A DNA stretch of 5,602 nucleotides, taken from assembly GCA_946885765.1 (NCBI GenBank), contig CAMPHD010000235.1, positions 1 through 5,602 of the forward strand, in the 5' to 3' direction. This DNA comes from an uncultured Thalassospira sp. GTDB lineage: Bacteria > Pseudomonadota > Alphaproteobacteria > Rhodospirillales_A > Thalassospiraceae. The position numbers and the translations under genes are program-made. The notes beneath the pieces are model-generated. The model was not told the origin of the DNA. It worked only from the letters and a program-made list of their open reading frames with translations, and ran no database searches. This document shows positions 1 through 5,384 of this stretch, piece after piece (the first letter of the stretch is position 1; each line of letters opens with the position of its first letter).

Positions 1-143
1 ATCCAAATGAAATCAAAGTTCTGGGTAATGATGTTACGATTATTGGTGAAGTTACAAATCGCAGCGGACAGGTTGATCTGATTGGTGTTGATAAAAAAAT
101 GGCCGAACTCGCAAAGGGCGGGTTCGACCATTTTGGATCCTAA
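1..143 (+). CDS. C-terminal end of an unidentified protein (5' truncated by window edge)
   Basis: An open frame runs from the left edge (first full codon at 3) to a TAA at 141-143 and gives 46 residues, beginning PNEIKVLGND and ending GGFDHFGS. There is no internal stop. The composition looks like a real protein: alternating hydrophobic beta-like stretches (VTIIGEV, VDLIGV) followed by an amphipathic helix-like stretch (KKMAELAKGG). The stop lies 6 bp from the stop of the convergent bamE gene, the tight tail-to-tail packing expected of two real genes. I do not recognise the family. The last residues faintly recall the linker before the SIS domains of GlmS-type aminotransferases, but the protein ends where that domain would begin, so I do not assign it. 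The start and most of the protein lie outside the window. Confidence 0.55.
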   Translation, partial: PNEIKVLGNDVTIIGEVTNRSGQVDLIGVDKKMAELAKGGFDHFGS

Positions 144-149
144 GCGGGC

Positions 150-599
150 TTATTGCGTGTCGCTGAAGCGGCCAAGGTTGCCAAACAGCTGCTGCAGGAT
201 TGTGATTTCCTTGCCTGCTGTTGGCGTGACCCGGTTGGTAGGAATGACCGGTTTTCCGTCTTCAAGGTCATATTCGCTAAGAATATCAACCCGGTTTGCA
301 GTATCAAAACTGATCAGAACGACTTTCTGTTCGACGACATCGGGTTCGAGAAAGGCAATTGTTTCTGTCCTACGCGAAATATAAAGCCAGACATTTTCGT
401 CGAATGCGGCAACGCTGGACGGTGATCCCAAAAGGTCGGTGACATCGCCCTTGGTCGATTCCCCGATCACGATCTGTTCGAGTGCTTCCGGTTCGGGAGC
501 ATTGCCGCGCGTTGCAATGCGAGGGCTGCAGGCAGAAACGACTGCCAGTGCCAGTCCGGCCAGCATCAGAAGGGAAATGCGTGTTGTTCTTTTATGCAT
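150..599 (-). CDS. bamE: Outer membrane protein assembly factor BamE (SmpA/OmlA family lipoprotein)
   Basis: This is a small lipoprotein subunit of the BAM complex, which folds beta-barrel proteins into the outer membrane; BamE is known to bind and modulate BamA/BamD. The 149-residue product has a basic N-terminus (HKRTTR), a hydrophobic core and a lipobox VSAC with the lipidated Cys at residue 24. The +2 residue is Ser, not Asp, which fits outer-membrane sorting. The SmpA/OmlA core follows at about residues 40-112: an I-x-x-G-x-S-T-x-x-DV-x-x-LLGSPS motif, then WLYISRRTE and a beta strand VVLISFD. The C-terminal tail TPTAGK...LQQLFGNLGRF is of the alphaproteobacterial type. I chose ATG at 597-599 because GGTGAG lies 4 nt upstream and matches the anti-Shine-Dalgarno. 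A GTG at 606-608 would add three residues. The gene is divergent from the bc1 chaperone gene. Confidence 0.93.
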   Translation of the reverse strand: MHKRTTRISLLMLAGLALAVVSACSPRIATRGNAPEPEALEQIVIGESTKGDVTDLLGSPSSVAAFDENVWLYISRRTETIAFLEPDVVEQKVVLISFDTANRVDILSEYDLEDGKPVIPTNRVTPTAGKEITILQQLFGNLGRFSDTQ

Positions 600-646
600 G
601 GAACTCACCAGAGCGATCCGCTAGTTGAAATCAATAAGGAATTGCC

Positions 647-675
647 TTGAGTTTCAGCGCTGGGCGCATGATATT
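647..675 (+). promoter_or_regulatory. Candidate promoter for the bc1 chaperone-yceD unit
   Basis: TTGAGT (647-652) and GATATT (670-675) are separated by 17 bp on the plus strand, and each matches four of six consensus positions. It lies about 80 bp upstream of the preferred TTG start at 763 and points away from bamE. The elements are weak and other placements are possible. Confidence 0.25.
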
Positions 676-688
676 GCCGGGCAATGGT

Positions 689-704
689 GGGGCGATTCCG
701 CCCC
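689..704. repeat. GC-rich hairpin in the bamE/chaperone divergent spacer
   Basis: A perfect 6-bp inverted repeat GGGGCG/CGCCCC surrounds the tetraloop ATTC. A second short inverted repeat, TTGCC-G-GGCAA, lies 5' of it at 674-684. Neither is followed by a T-run on either strand, so they do not look like intrinsic terminators. They could be leader structure in the bamE transcript or the opposing transcript, or a protein site. Confidence 0.5.
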
Positions 705-718
705 GAGAAATTTACGGC

Positions 719-746
719 ATTCTGCGTGCCATGACTGGAATGTCAA
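719..746 (-). promoter_or_regulatory. Candidate sigma70-type promoter for bamE
   Basis: On the minus strand a perfect TTGACA (746-741) is followed after 16 bp by CAGAAT (724-719), which matches four of six -10 positions. Transcription would start near 711 and leave a leader of roughly 110 nt that includes the GC hairpin at 689-704. The -35 overlaps the region just upstream of the opposing chaperone start. This is pattern matching only. Confidence 0.35.
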
Positions 747-747
747 C

Positions 748-754
748 GAAGGAG
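748..754 (+). promoter_or_regulatory. Ribosome binding site that fixes the chaperone start
   Basis: GAAGGAG lies 8 nt before TTG 763 and 5 nt before CTG 760. It is the only good Shine-Dalgarno in the area and argues against starting at the upstream TTG at 625. Confidence 0.6.
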
Positions 755-762
755 TGTTGCTG

Positions 763-1314
763 TTGTTCGGCTGGTTGAAGAAAAAAGACCGCAAACAAAG
801 TGCTGCCTTTGCGCTTTACACCAGGATGGTCGAGCAGGCGCGCGACCCTGCATTCTATACACGTCTTGGCGTTGCCGATACGATGGAAGGCCGATTTGAC
901 CTGATTCTGCTGCATGCTTTCGTTCTGTTTCGACGTCTGAAAAAAGACATTGAAAGCCGGGAGCTGGCACAGGAAATCTTTGACGTGATGTTTTCCGACC
1001 TGGATCAGAATATGCGTGAAATGGGAATTGGTGACGTCGGAATCCTTAAACGCATCCGGAAAATGTCGGAGTCCTATCACGGACGCATCGTCGCCTATGA
1101 AGAAGGCGTGCAATCCGGTGCAATAGAACTTGCAGCTGCACTTAATCGAAATCTTTACGCTGATAATGACGCAAGCGACGCACAGTTGATGGCCATGGTT
1201 GGCTATATCAATGATGCCCTTGCAAATCTTGATCGTCAGAAAACCGAAGACTTACACAACGGTGTGATTCATTTTCCGGTCGTGCCGGAAATCGCCGTTG
1301 TACAATCCGAATAG
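763..1314 (+). CDS. Ubiquinol-cytochrome c chaperone (CBP3/UQCC1 family)
   Basis: This is the bacterial relative of mitochondrial Cbp3/UQCC1, which helps cytochrome b maturation and assembly of the respiratory bc1 complex (complex III). Family features are clear in the 183-residue product: GVADTMEGRFDLILLHAFVL at about 36-55, FSDLDQNMREMGIGDVGILK at about 77-96, and a GR-x-x-AY motif near 108-112. There is no signal peptide, which fits a cytosolic or membrane-peripheral helper. The frame is open back to a TTG at 625, but that extension (NCLEFQRWAHDIAG and onward) is not family-like. I prefer TTG at 763, which lies 8 nt after GAAGGAG (748-754) and gives the expected MFGWLKKK-like N-terminus; CTG at 760 is also possible. 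The gene is 12 bp ahead of yceD, so the two are probably cotranscribed. Confidence 0.88.
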   Translation: MFGWLKKKDRKQSAAFALYTRMVEQARDPAFYTRLGVADTMEGRFDLILLHAFVLFRRLKKDIESRELAQEIFDVMFSDLDQNMREMGIGDVGILKRIRKMSESYHGRIVAYEEGVQSGAIELAAALNRNLYADNDASDAQLMAMVGYINDALANLDRQKTEDLHNGVIHFPVVPEIAVVQSE

Positions 1315-1326
1315 AAAGAGGCCCCA

Positions 1327-1902
1327 ATGCCTGAACAAATCACACCAGAATTTTCGCGTATCGTTAATACCGACGAACAGGTCGGGAAAAAGAATAAGAT
1401 CGAAATCGAAGCGAATGAAAAAGAGCGCGTGGCACTCGCTGAACGTTTCGAACTGATTGCGATCAACAGTTTGAAGGCCACCCTGACAATCACGACGGCT
1501 GGCAACGGTGAAGTCACCCTGCGTGGCCCGATGTATGCTGATATTGTTCAGCATTGTGTTGCGACCCTGGAGCCGGTTCCCGAGATCGTCGAAGACGAGG
1601 TGGAGGTTCTGTTCTCGCCGCATATTTCCGAGGATGATCTTCCGTCGAACCCCGATGATCTGGATGACCTTTCTGAAGAAGAACTTATGGCCCTTCTTGA
1701 TCAGCCGGAGCCATTGGTGGATGGCAAAATTGATGTCGCCGAAGTTGTTTCGCAGTTTCTTGCCGTGGCTATGGACCCGTACCCTCGCAAAGACGGAGCG
1801 AAAGTCGCCGATGTGACCAAATCCAAGGACGACGAAGAAAAGCGACCGAACCCGTTCGCGAAACTTGCTGGCCTTAAGGAACAGCTTGAAAAGAAAAACT
1901 AA
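1327..1902 (+). CDS. yceD: YceD/DUF177 family protein (23S rRNA accumulation protein family)
   Basis: The family is linked to 23S rRNA and large-subunit biogenesis and is often encoded beside rpmF; the biochemical role is not settled. The 191-residue product shows the alphaproteobacterial pattern: an N-terminal PEFSRIV stretch, an alpha/beta domain, VQHCVATLEPVPEIVED at about 74-90 with the conserved Cys77, an acidic insert (about 101-127, rich in D/E), EPLVDGKIDVAEVVSQFLAV at about 128-147, DPYPRKDGA, and the C-terminal PFAKLAGLK motif. It starts at ATG 1327 with AAAGAGG about 5 nt upstream. The gene is 12 bp after the bc1 chaperone. Unusually for this gene context, rpmF does not follow. Confidence 0.9.
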   Translation: MPEQITPEFSRIVNTDEQVGKKNKIEIEANEKERVALAERFELIAINSLKATLTITTAGNGEVTLRGPMYADIVQHCVATLEPVPEIVEDEVEVLFSPHISEDDLPSNPDDLDDLSEEELMALLDQPEPLVDGKIDVAEVVSQFLAVAMDPYPRKDGAKVADVTKSKDDEEKRPNPFAKLAGLKEQLEKKN

Positions 1903-1943
1903 ATTACCATTCTGGTTGCGTGTTTCGTCATGTAATATGTCGC

Positions 1944-1978
1944 TGAAATGCCGGTCTTTACCGGCATTTCACGCTTTT
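1944..1978 (+). terminator. Probable intrinsic terminator after yceD
   Basis: A perfect 11-bp inverted repeat, TGAAATGCCGG (1944-1954) and CCGGCATTTCA (1961-1971), encloses the loop TCTTTA. It lies about 40 bp past the yceD stop and is followed at 1975-1978 by TTTT. The T-run is short and three bases downstream of the stem, so termination may be partial. This would separate the chaperone-yceD unit from plsX-fabH. Confidence 0.5.
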
Positions 1979-1996
1979 GACCAAAAATACGGACCG

Positions 1997-2036
1997 AAAG
2001 CCGGACAGAACTGGCTTTGGATTGCATATCGGCTTT
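1997..2036 (+). repeat. Two competing hairpins upstream of plsX
   Basis: AAAGCCGG (1997-2004) can pair with CTGGCTTT (2011-2018) around the loop ACAGAA, giving eight pairs including one G-U. Its first seven bases, AAAGCCG, are also perfectly complementary to CGGCTTT at 2030-2036. The two pairings exclude each other because they use the same 5' strand. Neither is followed by a clear T-run. Confidence 0.45.
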
Positions 2037-2164
2037 ACCTTGTATCTGGCTGAGAATTCCGGTAATTACGGGCGTTCCGGCATGCCGAAGACAAGTTTAG
2101 CCGATTGGCAAGCCTGCCGGTAAATTCCGGTTCAGATGTTTTAGAACAACCATAAGAGAATACA

Positions 2165-3241
2165 TTGCCTGAACAGGTCTGCATATCACTTGACGCGATG
2201 GGAGGAGACCTCGCGCCCGAGATGGTCGTGGCGGGTGCAGAAATTGCCCTGAAGCGGTTGCCTCATCTTAAATTTTTGATGTTTGGGGATGAAGCGCGGA
2301 TCAAACCGCTGCTCGCCAAATATCCGGGTCTTGAGGCCGTCAGTGAAATTCGTCACGCCTCGCAAGAGGTGACAATGGATGACAAGCCGTCCGTCGCTTT
2401 GAGGCAACGGCGGGATTCCAGTATGCGGTTGGCCATTAATGCCGTCAAAGAGGGTGATGCACAGGGCGTCGTATCTGCCGGCAATACCGGTGCGTTGATG
2501 GCAATGGCAAAATTCGTTCTTAAAACGGTTCGTGGCATCGATCGCCCGGCAATCGCAACCTATATGCCAACTCAGCGCGGCGAAACCGTCATGCTAGATC
2601 TTGGTGCCAACATCGAATGCGACGAAAACAATCTGGTGCAGTTTGCGCTGATGGGCGAGGTTTTCGCGCGCATCCTGTTTGGCATTGAAAAGCCGTCTGT
2701 CGGCTTGCTTAATGTCGGGATTGAAGAACTCAAAGGTAATGAGTCTGTCAAAAAAGCCGCAGCCATACTTCGTGAAATCGATCTTCCGATCCGTTTCGAA
2801 GGATTTGTTGAAGGTGATGATTTGGCCAAAGGCACGGTGGACGTGATTGTTACCGACGGCTTTACCGGTAATGTTGCACTTAAAACCGCCGAAGGAACTG
2901 CACGTTTGCTGGTACATTTCCTGCGCGAAACTTTCAAAAGCTCGTTCTGGGCAAAGGTCGGATATCTGCTGGCACGTCGTTCATTGCAACGGTTCCGTGA
3001 ACGGATGGACCCGCGCCGTTACAATGGTGCGATGTTGCTGGGCCTGAACGGGATTGCCGTGAAGAGTCATGGTGGCACCGACGCGCTGGGGTTTTCGAAT
3101 GCGATTGGTGTCTGTCATGATCTTATTGCGAACCGGCTGAACGAAACGATCAAGGGGGAACTTGCCGCCTTTGAAGAAGCGATTTCCAAAGCTCCGATCA
3201 ATGAAGAAACCATCGCCCTCGCAACAGGCCAGGCCGACTGA
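2165..3241 (+). CDS. plsX: Phosphate acyltransferase PlsX
   Basis: PlsX converts acyl-ACP and phosphate to acyl-phosphate, the acyl donor for PlsY in phospholipid synthesis; it is a peripheral membrane enzyme. The 358 residues match the usual family length. Hallmarks in order: ISLDAMGGD at 7-15, SVALRQRRDSSM at 76-87, GVVSAGNTGALMA at 101-113, LDLGANIECD at 144-153, VGLLNVGIEELKGNE at 179-193, FEGFVEGDDL at 211-220, VIVTDGFTGNVALK at 227-240, and NGIAVKSHGGTDALGF near 295-310. The start is TTG at 2165, with a weak AAGAGA Shine-Dalgarno about 5 nt upstream. The first downstream ATG lies inside the DAMGGD motif, so the TTG start is well supported. fabH follows after 43 bp, the common plsX-fabH arrangement. 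Confidence 0.96.
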   Translation: MPEQVCISLDAMGGDLAPEMVVAGAEIALKRLPHLKFLMFGDEARIKPLLAKYPGLEAVSEIRHASQEVTMDDKPSVALRQRRDSSMRLAINAVKEGDAQGVVSAGNTGALMAMAKFVLKTVRGIDRPAIATYMPTQRGETVMLDLGANIECDENNLVQFALMGEVFARILFGIEKPSVGLLNVGIEELKGNESVKKAAAILREIDLPIRFEGFVEGDDLAKGTVDVIVTDGFTGNVALKTAEGTARLLVHFLRETFKSSFWAKVGYLLARRSLQRFRERMDPRRYNGAMLLGLNGIAVKSHGGTDALGFSNAIGVCHDLIANRLNETIKGELAAFEEAISKAPINEETIALATGQAD

Positions 3242-3284
3242 TACTGTCCCAACTATTCCCACTAAAACTGGCGGTTCTTAAATC

Positions 3285-4256
3285 ATGACTGTTCGTTCTC
3301 GCATTATTGGTTGCGGCTCCTATCTTCCTTCGAATGTTGTAACCAATGATGAACTGGCAAAACGCGTCGATACGTCTGATGAATGGATCGTTGCACGGAC
3401 CGGAATACGCCAGCGTCATATCGCCGCCGAAGGGGAAACGACCAGTGACCTTGCGGTTGCCTCCGCAACGCGTGCAATGGAACATGCCGGGGTAACGGCC
3501 GCCGATATCGACATGATCATTGTCGCGACAGCAACACCCGACAATACATTTCCGGCAACCGCTACAAAGGTTCAGCACCGTTTGGGGGTTGTCGGGTTTG
3601 CCTTCGACGTTCAGGCGGTTTGTTCGGGCTTTATCTATGCCCTTACCACCGCAGACATGTATATCCGCAACGGACAGGCAAAAACGGTTCTCGTCATCGG
3701 CGCTGAAACGTTCTCGCGCATTCTGGATTGGGAAGATCGCCGTACATGCGTCCTGTTTGGCGATGGTGCAGGTGCGGTTGTCGTTCAGGCCGTTGAAGGG
3801 CAGGACACGGTCGAGGATCAGGGGATACTTGCAAGCCGCCTGCATTCGGATGGCAGTAAATACGAACTTCTGTATGTTGATGGTGGTCCTTCCTCAACTC
3901 AGACCGTTGGTTATCTTCAGATGGAAGGCAAGGAAGTCTTTCGCCATGCGGTGACGAACCTTGCGGGTGTTATTCGCGAGGTTCTTGCCGATACCGGACT
4001 GGAAGCCTCGGATATCAACTGGCTGGTGCCTCATCAGGCAAACCGTCGCATCCTTGACAGTACAGCCAGAAAGTTCGGTATTTCCGAAGATAAGGTGGTG
4101 ATCACAGTTGATCGTCACGCAAACACATCCGCAGCGTCGATTCCGCTGGCACTTGCGGAGGCCGTTCATGATGGCCGGATCAAGCGGGGCGATATTGTAA
4201 TTCTGGAAGCAATGGGTGGCGGGTTCACCTGGGGGGCTGCACTTGTTCGCTGGTGA
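3285..4256 (+). CDS. fabH: 3-oxoacyl-[acyl-carrier-protein] synthase III (FabH)
   Basis: This condensing enzyme starts type II fatty acid synthesis by joining an acyl-CoA (usually acetyl-CoA) with malonyl-ACP. The 323-residue product has the full thiolase-fold signature. The catalytic triad is visible as Cys113 in [11 protein letters not shown], His250 in VPHQANRRI and Asn280 in [10 protein letters not shown]. The N-terminus has the typical IIGCGSYLP and the DEWI-x-x-RTGI-x-x-RH motif (32-45). GDGAGAVVV (159-167) and the C-terminal [13 protein letters not shown] are also family marks. No key residue is missing. The ATG at 3285 has only a poor Shine-Dalgarno, but the N-terminus fits the family exactly. 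The gene lies 43 bp after plsX and probably shares its transcript. Confidence 0.97.
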   Translation: MTVRSRIIGCGSYLPSNVVTNDELAKRVDTSDEWIVARTGIRQRHIAAEGETTSDLAVASATRAMEHAGVTAADIDMIIVATATPDNTFPATATKVQHRLGVVGFAFDVQAVCSGFIYALTTADMYIRNGQAKTVLVIGAETFSRILDWEDRRTCVLFGDGAGAVVVQAVEGQDTVEDQGILASRLHSDGSKYELLYVDGGPSSTQTVGYLQMEGKEVFRHAVTNLAGVIREVLADTGLEASDINWLVPHQANRRILDSTARKFGISEDKVVITVDRHANTSAASIPLALAEAVHDGRIKRGDIVILEAMGGGFTWGAALVRW

Positions 4257-4410
4257 GTGAAATTTTTTGCGCAGCATCTGATAAAAACAAAGCATTTGCT
4301 TAAAAAACACAACATTCTGCCTTAAAGCGATGTATCCTGTTGATATTGAGTGATTTCACCACCAGATATAGCCTTGTGTATAAAGTCCCGTTTTAAGGAG
4401 GCGGCCTGTT
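4257..4410 (+). promoter_or_regulatory. ihfA upstream region with candidate promoter
   Basis: This 154-bp spacer is distinctly AT-rich, with T6 at 4263-4268 and several A-runs. TTCACC (4355-4360) and TATAAA (4379-4384) are 18 bp apart, each close to sigma70 consensus, which would place the start near 4391 just before the Shine-Dalgarno. TAAGGAGG ends at 4401, 9 nt before the ihfA ATG, and is a near-perfect ribosome binding site. I see no convincing intrinsic terminator for fabH in the spacer, so some read-through from fabH is possible. Confidence 0.45.
4333..4345 (-). promoter_or_regulatory. Candidate IHF binding site
   Basis: On the minus strand the bases read TATCAACAGGATA. This matches the classical enterobacterial IHF core WATCAA-N4-TTR at every defined position but one (ATA instead of TTA/TTG). 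It lies about 35 bp upstream of the candidate ihfA -10, where autoregulation would be expected. Short degenerate sites occur by chance, and the alphaproteobacterial consensus may differ. Confidence 0.3.
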
Positions 4411-4701
4411 ATGTCGGAAGCTACGATTACCCGCGCGGATCTTGCCGAAGCCGTTTATCAGGAAGTCGGTTTGTCGCGTAACGAGTCCGCCCAGTTGCTG
4501 GAAACGGTACTCGACGAAATTTCTTCTGCACTGATCAAGGATGAAGTCGTCAAGATTTCTTCGTTTGGCAGTTTTTCGGTCCGCCAGAAAGGGCAGCGTA
4601 TTGGTCGCAACCCAAAGACGGGTGAAGAAGTGCCGATCCTGCCACGCAAGGTGCTTGTGTTCCGGCCATCGCAGGTGCTGAAAGCACGTATTAACGCTTA
4701 A
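4411..4701 (+). CDS. ihfA: Integration host factor subunit alpha
   Basis: This is the alpha subunit of the IHF heterodimer (partner IhfB is encoded elsewhere), a nucleoid protein that bends DNA sharply at specific sites. The 96-residue product is a complete DNABII/HU-fold protein: helical N-terminus [21 protein letters not shown] (6-26), dimer helix [14 protein letters not shown], the turn [11 protein letters not shown] (48-58), and the DNA-grasping arm with [12 protein letters not shown] (65-76), where Pro68 is the intercalating proline. The C-terminal [11 protein letters not shown] helix follows. The [11 protein letters not shown] arm and the neighbouring merR gene favour IhfA over HU. It has a strong Shine-Dalgarno and probably its own promoter. 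The merR-like gene starts 11 bp after it. Confidence 0.94.
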   Translation: MSEATITRADLAEAVYQEVGLSRNESAQLLETVLDEISSALIKDEVVKISSFGSFSVRQKGQRIGRNPKTGEEVPILPRKVLVFRPSQVLKARINA

Positions 4702-4712
4702 GAACCGAACTC

Positions 4713-5192
4713 ATGAAAAATAACTTGGGGGCTGTGGCGGATAACCGTCGTACAGCAAAGTCTGACTCTGCGTTTCGCACAATCAGCGAGGCAGCAAAAG
4801 AACTGGGCCTGCAACAGCATGTCCTGCGGTTTTGGGAATCCAAGTTTCCCCAGATCAAACCGATGAAGCGTGCTGGCGGGCGACGTTATTATCGCCCGGA
4901 AGATTTGGTGTTGCTGGCTGACATTCGTTCGCTGCTCCATGATCAGGGATATACGATCAAGGGCGTGCAAAAACTGCTGGATCAGCACAAAGGCAAATTA
5001 CCCTCCGAGGTCGCGGTTGCATCACTTGCTGAAACGACAGATTTATCATCAGTTGAAATGCCAAATGCTGCTGCGGCAACAAAGGTCGGGGGCATCGCAG
5101 ATAAGTCTGTGCTGACAAACCTTTTGGATGAACTGGAAGAGCTGCAAGGCATCCTCAGGTTGGCCCTTCAGCAGGGTGAAAAAAATCCGTAA
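4713..5192 (+). CDS. MerR-family transcriptional regulator
   Basis: This is the DNA-binding regulator commonly found right after ihfA in alphaproteobacteria; its target and signal are not known to me. The 159-residue protein has a MerR winged-helix domain at about 20-92: [20 protein letters not shown] (helix-turn-helix), [10 protein letters not shown], then the wing [11 protein letters not shown] (55-65) and a helix [22 protein letters not shown]. An Ala/Ser-rich linker (about 98-128) leads to a leucine-rich helix (133-153), a likely dimerisation coiled coil. There is no metal-binding Cys cluster and no ligand domain, unlike classical MerR or SoxR. ATG 4713 lacks a good Shine-Dalgarno, so translation may be coupled to ihfA. 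A GTG at 4734 would shorten the protein by seven residues. Confidence 0.9.
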   Translation: MKNNLGAVADNRRTAKSDSAFRTISEAAKELGLQQHVLRFWESKFPQIKPMKRAGGRRYYRPEDLVLLADIRSLLHDQGYTIKGVQKLLDQHKGKLPSEVAVASLAETTDLSSVEMPNAAAATKVGGIADKSVLTNLLDELEELQGILRLALQQGEKNP

Positions 5193-5199
5193 AAACCAT

Positions 5200-5228
5200 T
5201 TGCGTCTTTGGGCTTGCGCGGCTATTTA
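5200..5228 (+). promoter_or_regulatory. Possible tRNA-Pro promoter
   Basis: TTGCGT (5200-5205) and TATTTA (5223-5228) are 17 bp apart, which would start transcription about 25 bp before the tRNA. The -10 element falls in the loop of the hairpin at 5216-5239. The -10 matches only three of six positions, so this is tentative. Confidence 0.22.
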
Positions 5229-5239
5229 TCGAGCCGCGC
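5216..5239 (+). terminator. Strong GC hairpin between merR-like gene and tRNA-Pro
   Basis: A perfect 8-bp inverted repeat, GCGCGGCT (5216-5223) and AGCCGCGC (5232-5239), encloses the loop ATTTATCG. It lies 23 bp after the regulator stop and 21 bp before the tRNA. There is no T-run after it, so it may be a Rho-assisted or pausing structure, a 3'-end stabiliser or a tRNA-processing landmark rather than a classic intrinsic terminator. Confidence 0.4.
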
Positions 5240-5260
5240 CAAACGGCGCATTCTTACGGT

Positions 5261-5337
5261 CGGAGCGTGGCGCAGCCTGGTAGCGCACCTGCATGGGGTG
5301 CAGGGGGTCGGAGGTTCGAATCCTCTCGCTCCGACCA
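5261..5337 (+). tRNA. tRNA-Pro (anticodon GGG)
   Basis: A complete 77-nt cloverleaf is visible. Acceptor arms CGGAGCG (5261-5267) and CGCTCCG (5327-5333) pair perfectly, with discriminator A and encoded CCA (5335-5337). The D stem is GCGC/GCGC around AGCCTGGTA. The anticodon stem CCTGC/GCAGG encloses loop ATGGGGT, with anticodon GGG at 5295-5297. The T arm contains GGTTCGAATCC. It reads CCC and CCU proline codons. It lies downstream of the merR-like gene and faces the minus-strand gene at the right edge. Confidence 0.97.
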
Positions 5338-5356
5338 TTTAAACTTCGCGATATCT

Positions 5357-5377
5357 AAAACAATTGCCTATCTGGCA
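5357..5377 (-). terminator. Weak terminator-like hairpin after the right-edge gene
   Basis: On the minus strand, just past the stop of the small protein gene, TGCC-AGATA-GGCA is followed by ATTGTTTT. The stem has only four pairs, so this is a marginal call; no better structure is visible in the 47 bp between this gene and the tRNA. Confidence 0.22.
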
Positions 5378-5384
5378 GTCCGGG

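Larger units (their letters stand above)
1903..2164. other. Structured non-coding spacer between yceD and plsX (no rpmF)
   Basis: No convincing coding sequence lies in these 262 bp. CCGG occurs seven times (1951, 1961, 2001, 2059, 2077, 2117, 2127), mostly within inverted repeats, listed separately. A small ACCA-TTC-TGGT inverted repeat lies at 1906-1916. Two copies of AATTCCGGT (2055-2063 and 2123-2131) are direct repeats 68 bp apart. CGGCATGCCG (2078-2087) and GTAATTAC (2062-2069) are perfect palindromes. The spacer ends in a weak Shine-Dalgarno for plsX (AAGAGA near 2154-2159). I could not find a convincing plsX promoter by eye. Confidence 0.6.

Noticed and set aside
90..143. Resemblance of the left-edge fragment to GlmS
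   Set aside because: Only a short stretch (AKGGFDHF) is similar, and the protein stops where the SIS domain should continue, so it is too weak to name.
625..762. N-terminal extension of the bc1 chaperone frame from TTG 625
   Set aside because: The extra 46 residues are not family-like, the TTG has no good Shine-Dalgarno, and GAAGGAG at 748-754 points to a start at 760-763.
712..1113. 133-residue minus-strand ORF opposite the chaperone gene
   Set aside because: It is antisense to a clear family member, and the composition is that of a reverse-frame shadow.
1865..2053. 62-residue plus-strand ORF overlapping the yceD end
   Set aside because: It is out of frame with yceD, runs through the hairpin region, has no recognisable motif and is not L32-like.
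3198..3845. 215-residue minus-strand ORF antisense to plsX/fabH
   Set aside because: It is a shadow of the well-supported fabH frame and has no independent motif or ribosome binding site that I can see.
4225..4268. Terminator for fabH: TCACC/GGTGA pair and T6 run
   Set aside because: The stem is only five pairs with a 22-nt loop, and the T-run begins six bases after it, so it is not a credible intrinsic terminator.
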